Source of the DNA: Sporomusa sphaeroides DSM 2875
GTDB taxonomy: Bacteria > Bacillota > Negativicutes > Sporomusales > Sporomusaceae
DNA length: 64,000 nt
Assembly (NCBI RefSeq): GCF_001941975.2
Contig: NZ_CP146991.1
Coordinates: forward strand, 2,572,501 to 2,636,500
Reading direction: 5' to 3'
The notes beneath the pieces are model-generated. The model did no database searches. It was not told the DNA's origin and was given only the letters and a program-made list of their open reading frames with translations. Of this stretch, positions 45,520 to 54,683 are shown one piece after another. Every line of letters starts with the position of its first letter. Position 1 is the stretch's first letter. The translations under genes were made by a program, and so were the position numbers.

Positions 45520-48500
45520 TCAATCAGTGTAGGTCTCTTCCGTCTCCGGTTTCACTTTAAACCATACCGCATACATTGTCGGCAAAACAAGCAGCGTCAT
45601 AATAGTTGCGCCAAGCAAGCCACCGCTAATCGCCACTGCCATTGGTCCCCAAAAAGTACTTGGAACCAAGGGAAGCATTCCGAGTATCGCTGCCGCTGCC
45701 GTAAGCAGGATAGGACGAAATCTCACGATGGTTGAATTAATGATGGCGTCCCACGGTGTCTCGCCTGCTTTGCGGTGCTGTTCAATCTGATCGATCAAAA
45801 TAACCGAGTTGCGGATGATCATCCCGCTAAGCGCTAAGATTCCAAGCTCAGCCACAAACCCCATCGGCCGCATGGTCAGCAGCATGGCCACACTGACCCC
45901 GATGATGCCGAGAGGTGCGGTAAGCAGAGTAAGCACCATCAAAGATACTTTTTGCAGTTGAAGCATAAGCAATACCATAATAACCAGGATCATTACCGGA
46001 ACGGTTTTAAGCAAAAATCCGACAGAGGTTTTACTATTTTCAGACGCTCCCCCAATGTCAATGCTATATCCGGGCGGAAGGCTCTCACGTACCGGCTTTA
46101 GGCTTTCATAGATTTCTTTGGTAGCGTCATTGCCGGTTATACCGGCAACTACATCGGCTTGTACGGTAATTGTCGGCTTAAGGTCATAGCGCCAGATTAA
46201 CCCGTCTTCCGCATCATAGCTGATATTGGCAATTTGCTCTAATGGTACAAATTTGCCGTTGCCAATGTGTATCGGCAAATCTTTAATACTGGCCAAAGTT
46301 TTGCGGTTCTGGGCGTCAATGCGAAATACAATGCCAACTGTTCGATCTTGCTCATAAAACTCGGCAATGGTGGCGCCAGATAATTGGGTCTGTAAATCCT
46401 GCGCCAGTCCGTGACTGTTAATTCCCAGCATTCTGGCCTTATCCTGGTCAACAGTCAAACGCATGACCTTACTTTTTTCATTCCAGTCAAAATTGATATT
46501 TTTCAGGCTGGGATCTGCCGCCATAGTATCCCTTACCTGATTGGCGAGCTCCCGCACCTCTTCATGGTCATAGCCGGTAACCCGCAGCATGACAGGATAC
46601 GCCGAAGGCGGACCAGTCTGAATTAGCTTGATATTCCCCCGTACATTTTCGAATTGCTCGTCAAATAGCTGCTCCAGTTTATGATTCAAGGTTTTACGGG
46701 CTTCCACATCTTTGGCTACAATGATAAACTGGGCAAAGTTATTGGCCGGCAGCCGGGGTTCGATGGTAAGAATAAATCGCGGCGATCCCTTGCCGACATA
46801 ATAGCTGTAGCTCTCGATATCAGGATCACCGGTCAGACTGTCGGCAAACTTTTGGGCCTCCTGTTCAGTTGCGGCTAAGGATGAACCTTCCGGTAATGTC
46901 ATTTCCACCAGCAGTTCAGGCCGGATCGAGGGTGGAAAAAACTCCTGTCTGACAAACCCTAATAAAAAGATAGAACCGATAAAGCAGGCTGCCGTTGTGC
47001 TGAGCACTGCTTTTTTATGACTGAGGCACCATACAAGTATTTGCCGGAACATCCGGTAAAACTTGGTGTCATGGATATTGTGGCCTGGCGTTGCCGCATG
47101 TTTGGGTTTAATTAACCGATAACCCAGCAAGGGTGCAACCATAACCGATACAATCCAGGAAAGCAAAAGAGCGATGGTGATAACCGGAAAAAGACTGCTG
47201 GTAAACTCGGCTGCCATGCCTTTGGAAAAACCGATCGGGATAAAGCCTGCACAAGTAATCAGCGTGCCTGTAAGCATCGGAAAGGCAGTGGCCGTATACG
47301 CATAGCAGGCCGCCTCAAAGCGTCCCCAGCCTTCCTCCAGTTTCACCGTCATCATCTCAATGGCAATAATCGCATCATCAACCAATAATCCCAAGGCCAT
47401 AATCAGCGCGCCCAGCGATACTTTGTGCAGAGCGATGCCCATACTCTCCATGAAAACAAAGATTCCGGCAATAACCAGGGGAATACACAGAGCCACTACA
47501 ATGCCTGATTGAACACCAAGACTGAAGAAGCTGACTGCCAACACAATGATGATAGCTTCGCACAGGGTTTTCACAAATTCATTGATAGAGTCTTTAACCA
47601 CCTGGGGCTGATTAGATACCTGGCTTAATTCCATGCCAAGAGGCAATTCTGCTCTAATCACCGCAGCAGTTTTCGTCAATTCCTCTCCCAGCTCAAGGAT
47701 ATTTCCCCCATCGGCCATAGAAAGCGCAATACCGATTGCCGGCTGCCCGTTAAAATACATTTTCGGTTCCATGGGGTCAGCATAGCTGCGTTCAACCCTG
47801 GCGATATCACCTAACCGGAATGTCCGTTCATTTACCCTGATCGGCATATTCCGGAGAGCTTCAATGTTCTCAAACAGCCCCGATACCCGCACATATACAT
47901 TGTCTGAGGATGTTTCCAGCATGCCGGAAGCCGTCATCGCACTCTGCTCTTTTACCGCAGCAATGATAATACCGGGGTCGATCCCGAGCCCCGCAAGCTT
48001 GCTGCTTTCCATTTCAACATAAATCTTTTCTGCTTGTACGCCGACAAGTTCAACCTTCTTTACATCATTTACAGCCAGCAAAGTCCTGCGAATTTGCTCG
48101 GCTTCTTCCCGCAGTTCCTCGTAACTGTATTCAGCTCCTGTGAGAGCATAAATATTGCCAAATACATCATCAAACCGGTCATTGAATGCAGGACCGATTA
48201 CGCCTTGCGGCAATGTGCCTTTGATATCATTAACCATATTGCGTACTTCAAGCCAGGTTGGCCGGATGTCTTTTGCCGGCATCGCTTCGTTTAGATTTAT
48301 ATAAATAACGGCTTGCCCTGGTTTTGAATAGCTTTTAATATAATCTAAACCAGGAGTATCCTGGATCTTTTTCTCGATTTTATCGGTTACCTGTTCTTCT
48401 ACCTCTCTGGCACTGGCTCCCGGCCAGGCGACCGACACCACCATCTGCCGGATGACAAAATCAGGGTCTTCCATTCTGCCTAAGTTCTGATAGGAAAATA

Positions 48501-48585
48501 TGCCTGCCACAAAAACCAGGAAAACGAAAAAATACACGAGTTGTTTATGTTTAAGCGACCACTCTGTCAGATTAAAATTGCTCAT
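45520..48585 (-). CDS. RND-family efflux permease (HAE1/AcrB-like)
   Basis: 1021 residues, a trimeric proton-driven RND pump. Twelve membrane helices in two halves, each with a large periplasmic loop. The proton-relay Asp pair is seen in GLLVDDAIIAIE (TM4), and the second half begins near residue 505. It starts MSNFNLTEWSLKHKQLVYFF, and ends with a hydrophilic tail. Substrate unknown; probably drugs, solvents or bile-like amphiphiles. Its ATG overlaps the adaptor stop by 4 nt (ATGA), so the two are coupled. No outer-membrane channel gene is beside it. Confidence 0.93.
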   Translation of the reverse strand: MSNFNLTEWSLKHKQLVYFFVFLVFVAGIFSYQNLGRMEDPDFVIRQMVVSVAWPGASAREVEEQVTDKIEKKIQDTPGLDYIKSYSKPGQAVIYINLNEAMPAKDIRPTWLEVRNMVNDIKGTLPQGVIGPAFNDRFDDVFGNIYALTGAEYSYEELREEAEQIRRTLLAVNDVKKVELVGVQAEKIYVEMESSKLAGLGIDPGIIIAAVKEQSAMTASGMLETSSDNVYVRVSGLFENIEALRNMPIRVNERTFRLGDIARVERSYADPMEPKMYFNGQPAIGIALSMADGGNILELGEELTKTAAVIRAELPLGMELSQVSNQPQVVKDSINEFVKTLCEAIIIVLAVSFFSLGVQSGIVVALCIPLVIAGIFVFMESMGIALHKVSLGALIMALGLLVDDAIIAIEMMTVKLEEGWGRFEAACYAYTATAFPMLTGTLITCAGFIPIGFSKGMAAEFTSSLFPVITIALLLSWIVSVMVAPLLGYRLIKPKHAATPGHNIHDTKFYRMFRQILVWCLSHKKAVLSTTAACFIGSIFLLGFVRQEFFPPSIRPELLVEMTLPEGSSLAATEQEAQKFADSLTGDPDIESYSYYVGKGSPRFILTIEPRLPANNFAQFIIVAKDVEARKTLNHKLEQLFDEQFENVRGNIKLIQTGPPSAYPVMLRVTGYDHEEVRELANQVRDTMAADPSLKNINFDWNEKSKVMRLTVDQDKARMLGINSHGLAQDLQTQLSGATIAEFYEQDRTVGIVFRIDAQNRKTLASIKDLPIHIGNGKFVPLEQIANISYDAEDGLIWRYDLKPTITVQADVVAGITGNDATKEIYESLKPVRESLPPGYSIDIGGASENSKTSVGFLLKTVPVMILVIMVLLMLQLQKVSLMVLTLLTAPLGIIGVSVAMLLTMRPMGFVAELGILALSGMIIRNSVILIDQIEQHRKAGETPWDAIINSTIVRFRPILLTAAAAILGMLPLVPSTFWGPMAVAISGGLLGATIMTLLVLPTMYAVWFKVKPETEETYTD

Positions 48586-49649
48586 TGCCGCACCTTTTGT
48601 CCTTCCCGCAGTTTTTGGACTCCGGCAGTAACAATCACATCTCCTTGCTGCAGGCCTTCGAGAATCTGAATCCTGCCATCACCAAAAACACCGGCTTTCA
48701 CCGGACGCAAACTTACGATCCCGTCGTTAATCACCCATACATTTGGTGTATCACCAGTCTGATAGATGGCCGTCAGCGGAATATACACCGCCTGCTGACC
48801 GCTGGAATCTGCCACCGCTACACTGGCAGTCATCCCTAACTGAATATCCGGCGGCGGATTGATTAAGCTGATTCTGACTTTATAGGTTCTGGCCACCTTG
48901 TCTGCCACCGGGGAAACCTCTCTGACAGTTCCCTCTACAGTAACACCCGGCAGTGCCCAAAAGCTGACCCGGACTTGCCGGGCATTACGCATTTCATCAA
49001 TACGATTTTCCGGTACATGGATTTCAATTTCCCGTTCACCATCTGTCACTAGGGTAATAACCGGCTGACCGGCACTCACTACTTGCCCGGCTTCGGCATG
49101 TATGCCGGAAATGACACCGGCGCTTTCGGCCAGCAAAGTGCTGTAGCCCAGTTGATTAGCTCCCTGAGTATACTGGGCGGTTGCCTGGCGGGCATTAGCT
49201 AAGGCCACCTCATATGCATTCTGGAATTGATCCAGCTGCATATGGCTGACCGCCCCTTCTTCATATAACTTCCGATAACGCGCGAGGTTGGCCTCGGCTA
49301 AACTCAGCTGGGATTGGGCCGAAGCGACCTGGGCTGAAGTAATAGTTACCGTTTGAGTGATGTCTTTGGCGTCGATTTCCATTAGAACATCCCCTGAATT
49401 AACTACACTGCCAAGTTCTACACTGCGTTTTAAAATTTTCCCGCTGACCTGGAATGCAAGCTGTGTCTCATATCTTCCCCGCACTTCGCCGGAATAAGCG
49501 GCTTCTTGCCCGGAAGCAGCCAAGTTCACTACCTGTGAGCGAACACGCGGCATTTCTTCCTTGACAGGCTCCGTTTTAGAGCATCCCGTAAGACTGACCG
49601 ATACAAGCAAAAGCAAAATCACGCCACAGTTAACCATGGACTTTTTCAT
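48582..49649 (-). CDS. RND adaptor lipoprotein
   Basis: 355 residues. A lipoprotein signal (LLLLVSVSLTGCSK, lipobox Cys near 23) anchors it to the inner membrane. It has the usual lipoyl/barrel-sandwich parts (FQVSGKILKRSVELGSVVNSGD), an alpha hairpin (about 110-160), and beta-barrel/membrane-proximal domains. It links the RND pump encoded just downstream (overlap ATGA) to an outer-membrane channel. GGGGGAGG precedes the ATG. The gene follows the TetR gene by 25 nt in the same operon. Confidence 0.93.
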   Translation of the reverse strand: MKKSMVNCGVILLLLVSVSLTGCSKTEPVKEEMPRVRSQVVNLAASGQEAAYSGEVRGRYETQLAFQVSGKILKRSVELGSVVNSGDVLMEIDAKDITQTVTITSAQVASAQSQLSLAEANLARYRKLYEEGAVSHMQLDQFQNAYEVALANARQATAQYTQGANQLGYSTLLAESAGVISGIHAEAGQVVSAGQPVITLVTDGEREIEIHVPENRIDEMRNARQVRVSFWALPGVTVEGTVREVSPVADKVARTYKVRISLINPPPDIQLGMTASVAVADSSGQQAVYIPLTAIYQTGDTPNVWVINDGIVSLRPVKAGVFGDGRIQILEGLQQGDVIVTAGVQKLREGQKVRQ

Positions 49650-49674
49650 GGAAAATCCTCCCCCTACCCTGGAT

Positions 49675-50250
49675 TCACTTCTTTACAAGCCCATTGACAA
49701 TAAAATCAATAAGCTCCTCAGTATACTTCTGCTCATTCTGCTCCTGGCGAAGCGGCCCTGTACGGGCATAGCTGAAAGCTTGGAATAACTTAAATCCGGC
49801 ATAAGCCACAATCGTTTCATCAACATCACGAAACTTCCCCTGCTGCTTGCCTTCGCGAATAATCCGGGCAATCAGTGAAATAATCTCTTCATCAATCATT
49901 TCATGATATTTTCTGTTGACAAAAGCCCAATACAGCTCGTCATCTTTTAATATTTTGGTGATAAAGTTCTCTTGGTTAAAGTACGCTATTGACTGGCGGA
50001 TTAACAGCACCAGCCGTTCAAGCGGGTCAGGCACCCCGTCTATTTGCGCAAATAGCAGCTCTATCGTTTTATGCCATTCACGTGAGAGCAAACATTGGAA
50101 CATGTCCTCTTTGTCTGTAAAATGTTCATAAATTGTTTTCTTGGAAATTCGGCAGTCTTTACTGATTTCATCCATAGTCGTCTTCTTAAAACCAAAGCGT
50201 TCCATTCGTTCCCTGGCCTTATCAAGGATAAGGTTCTTTATGTCATTCAC
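49675..50250 (-). CDS. TetR-family repressor of the RND operon
   Basis: 191 residues. Residues 2-60 hold the helix-turn-helix (KKTTMDEISKDCRISKKTIYEHF); the rest is the ligand domain. A GTG start at 50250 is chosen since GAGGAGG lies six bases before it; the upstream in-frame ATG (50283) has no such site. It is the first gene of the adaptor-RND operon and probably represses its own promoter, which holds an inverted repeat. Confidence 0.88.
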   Translation of the reverse strand: MNDIKNLILDKARERMERFGFKKTTMDEISKDCRISKKTIYEHFTDKEDMFQCLLSREWHKTIELLFAQIDGVPDPLERLVLLIRQSIAYFNQENFITKILKDDELYWAFVNRKYHEMIDEEIISLIARIIREGKQQGKFRDVDETIVAYAGFKLFQAFSYARTGPLRQEQNEQKYTEELIDFIVNGLVKK

Positions 50251-50304
50251 TGTATTCCTCCTCGTATATATTACTAACCGCATGTTATTATCTTTTCCAC
50301 CTAT

Positions 50305-50338
50305 AAACTATTATAGTGTTTTAGTTTCCAAAAATCAA
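50305..50338 (-). promoter_or_regulatory. Promoter/operator of the tetR-RND operon
   Basis: Minus-strand TTGATT (plus 50333-50338), 17 bases, TATAAT (plus 50310-50315). The inverted repeat AAACTA-N11-TAGTTT (50305-50310 and 50322-50327) overlaps the -10 and spacer, as for a TetR-type operator. Reading is direct; regulation by the neighbouring TetR is inference. Confidence 0.6.
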
Positions 50339-50378
50339 TAGCCAGTTTGGCAGCTTCGTTCAGCCGGTGGAACAAGCG

Positions 50379-51239
50379 TTATCCAACAGCTAAGGCAACA
50401 AGCCCGAGCAGCATAACGCCCGCCCCGGCCAATCTGATTTTGAAATCGCTTTCTGACAGAAGTTTTGCCCCAAGAATAGCGCCAATCAAGATACTGACTT
50501 CCCTGGCCGGCGCAATATAACTGACAGGACTGAATACCATGGCCGTTAACACAAGAATATAGGCCAACGGCGATAGTATAGCTACCCCGATGGCTTCTTT
50601 TTTATGCGCTGACCATTGTTCTTTAACCTTATCCCAGTTTTTCAGAGAATAGGGTGTCAGCAAAATGACCCGCCCGACATTGGTGGACCAATCCATCAGC
50701 AGCGGCGGAATCAAATAAGCACTGACGGCAACTTTGTCTACGACGGTGTAGCCGGCAATTGCGGCACCACAAAACAAGGCATAGAGAATGGATTGGCGGG
50801 CGCTTTTTTCTTTCTTGCCAAAAGGGTTGCCTGTAATAATGAGAATTCCGATGCCGATGAATACAGCGCCGGTTAAAGCTATCACCGTAGGCTGTTCCCC
50901 CAAAAGGAAGATTGCTGTTATTACCGAAAGCAATGGCCCGGTCCCTCTGGCAAGAGGATAGATAACTGAAAGATCACCAAAGCGGTAACCTTTGTCCAGT
51001 AAAATGAAATATACCGAGTGCAGCACGGCGCTGCCCAGAATCAATGCAATTTGATAGGTACCAATAAGCGGTTTTTCCACTACCATCACCCATAACGCCA
51101 ACGGAAAATATAATACGGTTGACAGAGTGGCAAAAATCCAGATAAAGGCAGTACCGCCGCACGCTTTTTTGGCCAGGAGATTCCACCCCGCATGGCAAAA
51201 TGCGGCTATTATAACCAAGAGCAATGCAAAACTACTCAC
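50379..51239 (-). CDS. EamA/DMT-family permease
   Basis: 286 residues with about ten hydrophobic helices and the usual twofold repeat, first half to about 135 and second from about 145. EamA proteins export amino acids or other metabolites; the substrate is unknown. GTG at 51239 is preferred because GGGAG stands six bases before it. It is divergent from the dehydratase gene with 277 bases between. Confidence 0.85.
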   Translation of the reverse strand: MSSFALLLVIIAAFCHAGWNLLAKKACGGTAFIWIFATLSTVLYFPLALWVMVVEKPLIGTYQIALILGSAVLHSVYFILLDKGYRFGDLSVIYPLARGTGPLLSVITAIFLLGEQPTVIALTGAVFIGIGILIITGNPFGKKEKSARQSILYALFCGAAIAGYTVVDKVAVSAYLIPPLLMDWSTNVGRVILLTPYSLKNWDKVKEQWSAHKKEAIGVAILSPLAYILVLTAMVFSPVSYIAPAREVSILIGAILGAKLLSESDFKIRLAGAGVMLLGLVALAVG

Positions 51240-51453
51240 CTTGTTCTCCCCTCCCGACCAACTTTATTCTGTACTTCGCCGTATCTGAGAATATTGCCTT
51301 CTTACCTAAATTTAGAGAAACAGAAAAAAGTCTTACATCGGCTGAGCAATCCTTTCCCTGCACAAGTTCAGAGTACGCCCATCTGTTCAGCCAAATGCTG
51401 CCATAATAGAATCTCCCTCCTTGATTGACACCACTCCGGGAACAAATTATAAT

Positions 51454-51498
51454 AAATATAAATATTTATTATAATTTTAAATATGAATATTTATATTT
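51454..51498. promoter_or_regulatory. 13-bp perfect inverted repeat before the dehydratase gene
   Basis: AAATATAAATATT (51454-51466) and AATATTTATATTT (51486-51498) are perfect reverse complements with a 19-base A+T-rich spacer. The element sits 18 bases before the ATG of the dehydratase and includes its ribosome-side promoter region; a repressor or curved-DNA site is likely. Confidence 0.55.
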
Positions 51499-51516
51499 AA
51501 GCGGAGGTGTCCAATT

Positions 51517-52458
51517 ATGGTTACATTAGCAGCCGTCCAACAGGCCAAACAAAAGCTTGCACCTTATATTTTCGAAACACCGCTCATTCGCCTGGCAGAA
51601 CTGGATGAACTGTTAGGCTGCCAGGTGTATGTAAAAGCGGAATGCATGCAAAAAACCAACTCCTTTAAAATTCGTGGCGCGTTAAATAAAATGCTTTCCT
51701 TACCGGCAGAACAGCTGCAAAATGGAGTTGTTGCCGCTTCTTCCGGCAATCACGGTAAAGGAGTCGCTTTTGCCGCCAAGCTGTTGGGGATTAAAGCCAC
51801 CATTGTTTTGCCGGATACTGCTCCCCAAATCAAAGTTGACGGAATCCGCGCCCTGGATGCGGAAATTGTACAGTGCAAACTGGCTGAAAGGCATATCATT
51901 GCGAAAAAATTAAGCGATCAGTATGGGTATACCATCATTCACCCTTACGATGATTATGACATCATCACCGGGCAAGGCACTGCCGGACTGGAAATCATGG
52001 CACAACTGCCGGATGTGGACTGTGTTGTGGTTCCCATTGGCGGCGGCGGACTCATCGGCGGTATTGCAACTGCTGTAAAAGCCATTAATCCCCACGTGAG
52101 AGTCATTGGGGCGGAACCGGCCGTTCTCTCCCGCTATGAAAAAAGCCGCAAGGCCGGCGAAAGAGTACTGGTAGAAGAAAAAGCATCGCTGGCCGATGCG
52201 CTGCTAACCTTGCAGCCTGGCGAAAAAAACTTCCCCATTTTTCAAAAATATGTAGACGACGTTGTCGGCGTGAAGGAAGAATATCTGGCCTGTGGCGTAA
52301 AAACACTGCTCCTGGAAGGAAAAATACTGGCCGAACCTTCTTCCGCCATCGGAATTGCCGCCGCCCTGCAGGGAAGCCTCCGGATAGCCAAAGAGGATAA
52401 GGTATGCTTCCTGGTTTCCGGTGGTAATGTCAGCCTCAGTCAACTGGCTAAATTATAA
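51517..52458 (+). CDS. Threonine/serine ammonia-lyase (biodegradative type)
   Basis: 313 residues, fold-type II PLP enzyme that deaminates threonine to 2-oxobutanoate (or serine to pyruvate). The Schiff-base lysine is Lys51 (NSFKIRGAL), the phosphate-binding loop is near SSGNHGKG, and IGGGGLIGG follows. It lacks the C-terminal ACT-like regulatory domain of anabolic IlvA (about 500 residues), so a TdcB-like or serine-specific role is favoured. GGAGGTG precedes the ATG. ridA follows downstream, fitting the release of reactive enamine/imine by this enzyme. Confidence 0.9.
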   Translation: MVTLAAVQQAKQKLAPYIFETPLIRLAELDELLGCQVYVKAECMQKTNSFKIRGALNKMLSLPAEQLQNGVVAASSGNHGKGVAFAAKLLGIKATIVLPDTAPQIKVDGIRALDAEIVQCKLAERHIIAKKLSDQYGYTIIHPYDDYDIITGQGTAGLEIMAQLPDVDCVVVPIGGGGLIGGIATAVKAINPHVRVIGAEPAVLSRYEKSRKAGERVLVEEKASLADALLTLQPGEKNFPIFQKYVDDVVGVKEEYLACGVKTLLLEGKILAEPSSAIGIAAALQGSLRIAKEDKVCFLVSGGNVSLSQLAKL

Positions 52459-52468
52459 ATGGAGACTT

Positions 52469-52500
52469 GATTCAGATGAGGTTTTAACCCCATCTGAATC
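52469..52500 (+). repeat. Hairpin after the dehydratase gene
   Basis: GATTCAGATG and CATCTGAATC form a 10-bp stem just past the dehydratase stop codon. It has no T tail (TTAGTC follows), so it may stabilise the mRNA or be a weak terminator. Confidence 0.55.
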
Positions 52501-52519
52501 TTAGTCGGAATTATCCAGG

Positions 52520-52576
52520 GACTTAGCCGCTCTTAACTCCCGCTTGCAGAAGCAGGAGTCTTAGAGCGGGTTAGTC
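52520..52576 (+). repeat. 57-nt imperfect long hairpin between dehydratase and ridA
   Basis: The left arm GACTTAGCCGCTCTTAACTC pairs with the right arm, which ends GAGCGGGTTAGTC, over about 25 positions with about four mismatches, and a GCAG loop. Such a long, near-symmetric, non-coding hairpin outside genes is unusual and is not needed for termination. It may be a mobile or recurring element or an RNA processing site. A second copy was not found in the window. Confidence 0.55.
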
Positions 52577-52600
52577 ATCGGACAAAGGAGGATATGACTT

Positions 52601-52975
52601 ATGAAACAGATATTTACCGATACTATACCGGCCGGGCATTATACTCCCGGTATCATTAGCAATGGCACCCTGTATGTATCAGGCCAGACTTCCGCAGACC
52701 CGGCAACAGGAAAACCAGCCGCAGGCGGCATCAGAGCCGAAACCATTATGGCGTTAAAGAAAATGGAAGCCGTATTGAAAGCTGCCGGCGTTACCAAAGA
52801 AGCTGTCGTTATGTGCCGGGTTTATATAACCGCTGCCAGCCAATGGGGTGAAGTCAATGATGCCTATAAGGAATTTTTCGGCGACCATAAGCCTGCCAGA
52901 GTTACTGTTCCCATAAAAGAACTGAACCACGGCTGTCTTATTGAAATAGAAGCCATTGCGGAAATTAATAAATAA
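52601..52975 (+). CDS. ridA: RidA/YjgF-family enamine/imine deaminase
   Basis: 124 residues, RidA fold: start YTPGIISNGTLYVSGQT, VVMCRVYITAA in the middle, and a C-terminal RVTVPIKELNHGCLIEIEAIAEI. It hydrolyses reactive 2-aminoacrylate or enamine intermediates made by PLP dehydratases, so its place after the threonine/serine dehydratase fits. AAAGGAGG lies before the ATG. A terminator follows. Confidence 0.92.
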   Translation: MKQIFTDTIPAGHYTPGIISNGTLYVSGQTSADPATGKPAAGGIRAETIMALKKMEAVLKAAGVTKEAVVMCRVYITAASQWGEVNDAYKEFFGDHKPARVTVPIKELNHGCLIEIEAIAEINK

Positions 52976-52988
52976 CGCCGCACAGAAT

Positions 52989-53022
52989 AAAAGCAGGTAT
53001 ACAATGGTATGCCTGCTTTTTT
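52989..53022 (+). terminator. Intrinsic terminator after ridA
   Basis: AAAAGCAGG-ATAC / GTAT-GCCTGCTTTT makes a strong stem followed by TTTTTT. It also lies inside an upstream extension of the rpiR reading frame, which argues for the later start at 53039. Confidence 0.85.
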
Positions 53023-53038
53023 GAAAAAGGAGCTGCTT

Positions 53039-53887
53039 ATGACGCTTGAAGAAAGAGGCTATGCTGTCAAGCTAACCAAAAATGAGAAAATCATTTATGA
53101 ATTCGTACTTCGCAACAAAGACAAAGCCTGCTTTATGACATCAACTGCCCTGGCCAGAGAGCTTGGTGTAGGCGACACTTCGGTCATCAGGCTATCCCGG
53201 ACTCTGGGTTTTTCCAGTTTCACGGAATTCCGGAAAGCCATTCAGGCAGAGGCTCTGTCCAATGGAAACCTCGCCAGCCTATCGCATGTGCCTTATGAAA
53301 AAAAACAAAAAGCCGATGCTATTGCATTAACAGAGATTCCGTCACTTGTCCGTCAGAACTTTATACGAAAAGCCGAATTGGATTTTGCCAATAACACTGA
53401 TGGGAAATACCAGGAAACAGCCGAAATGATTGTAAACGCAGAAAAAAAATATATTGCAGGTTTCCGGAACACAGCAGGACTGGCCGATTATTTTGCAACA
53501 ATACTTTCCCATGTACTGCCCAATGTCAGGCGAGTCAATCATAAAGACGGTTTTGAAGATGAAGCCATTGATATGGGGGAAAAGGATATTTTAATTCTGT
53601 TCAGCCTGCCACGGTATTCCCAAAATGCAGCCATCGTTCTGGAAATAGCACAGGAAGCCCATTGCCATATCGTGGTATTGACTGACAAAATTACCGCCCC
53701 GATAACAGCCGGGGCGGTAAAGGTGATTGTCAATGATATTGAATCAGTAAGTTTTGCCAATTCCATTGCCGGCATGGTTCTGTCTATGGAAATACTGATC
53801 AGTCTGATCAGTAAAATCTCCGGGCAGCAAGGACGGGAACGGCTAAAAACTCTGGACAAATATATGGCCAAAACCGGCCTGTATTAG
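53039..53887 (+). CDS. MurR/RpiR-family regulator (HTH + SIS)
   Basis: 282 residues. The N-terminal RpiR helix-turn-helix (ALARELGVGDTSVIRLSRTLG, about residues 40-65) is followed by a SIS sugar-isomerase-like domain (about 120-260). RpiR proteins control sugar or amino-sugar use, but other roles exist. ATG 53039 has AAAAAGGAG six bases before it, and the earlier ATG overlaps the ridA terminator. It may regulate the dehydratase-ridA pair, though this is inference. Confidence 0.88.
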   Translation: MTLEERGYAVKLTKNEKIIYEFVLRNKDKACFMTSTALARELGVGDTSVIRLSRTLGFSSFTEFRKAIQAEALSNGNLASLSHVPYEKKQKADAIALTEIPSLVRQNFIRKAELDFANNTDGKYQETAEMIVNAEKKYIAGFRNTAGLADYFATILSHVLPNVRRVNHKDGFEDEAIDMGEKDILILFSLPRYSQNAAIVLEIAQEAHCHIVVLTDKITAPITAGAVKVIVNDIESVSFANSIAGMVLSMEILISLISKISGQQGRERLKTLDKYMAKTGLY

Positions 53888-53901
53888 CATCTTCGCCGGG
53901 G

Positions 53902-54588
53902 TTAGCCTTCCAGCATCAATTTTTCCAAAACCAGGGGCTCAATATATTTGCCGTCCTTAAAGGCGCGCATATTGCCGCCCGATATCTCATCAATCAACGC
54001 AATCTGCTTATCTGCGCCGATCCGGCCAAATTCAAACTTAATATCATATAACTCGATATTCTTTTTTGCCAGTTCTTCTTTAACGATATTACCGATTTGC
54101 TGGGTTAACGCCTTGAGCACTTCGTATTCCTCCGCCGAAAGCAGGCCCAGCATCGCCAGGGCATCTTTAGTAATCGGCGGGTCTTCCCGGTCATCATCTT
54201 TTAATGTGACTTCAACAAAAGCATCCAGCGACTGACCTTCGGCGGCATACATGCCATAGCGGCGCAGAAAACTTCCCACCGCCCGATAACGGCAGATAAC
54301 TTCCAGGCCTTTGCCAAAAACAGTCGCCGGCTTCACTGTCATTGTCGCCGCTTCAGGGTTGGCATCAATATAGTGTGTTGGTATTCCTTTTTGGCCTAAC
54401 GCTTCAAAAAAGAACTTGGTTAGTCTAAGCCCTGCCCTGCCGGCTCCCTCCAGGGTTAAGCCCACGGTATTGGCACCAGGGTCAAATACACCGTCAGTGC
54501 CGGTGACATCATCCTTAAATTTAAGCAAATAGTTGCCATCTTCTAAGGCAAATACATCTTTTGTTTTTCCTGAATAAACAAGCTTCAT
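53902..54588 (-). CDS. purC: SAICAR synthase
   Basis: 228 residues, phosphoribosylaminoimidazole-succinocarboxamide synthase, a step in purine synthesis. Starts MKLVYSGKTKDVFALEDGNYLL; the conserved VICRYRAVGSFLRRYG, ITKDALAMLGLLS and ALIDEISGGNMRAF are as expected. ATG 54588 is chosen (AGAGG at about nine bases); the ATG at 54597 touches the ribosome site. It stands alone, not in a pur cluster. Confidence 0.94.
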   Translation of the reverse strand: MKLVYSGKTKDVFALEDGNYLLKFKDDVTGTDGVFDPGANTVGLTLEGAGRAGLRLTKFFFEALGQKGIPTHYIDANPEAATMTVKPATVFGKGLEVICRYRAVGSFLRRYGMYAAEGQSLDAFVEVTLKDDDREDPPITKDALAMLGLLSAEEYEVLKALTQQIGNIVKEELAKKNIELYDIKFEFGRIGADKQIALIDEISGGNMRAFKDGKYIEPLVLEKLMLEG

Positions 54589-54683
54589 CAACAACATCCT
54601 CTTCCACTTTTATATTTTTGCAATTAATCTGTTAGTTATTATAGCATATTTATGTACAAAAGTCCTTTTACTAACAATTTTTT

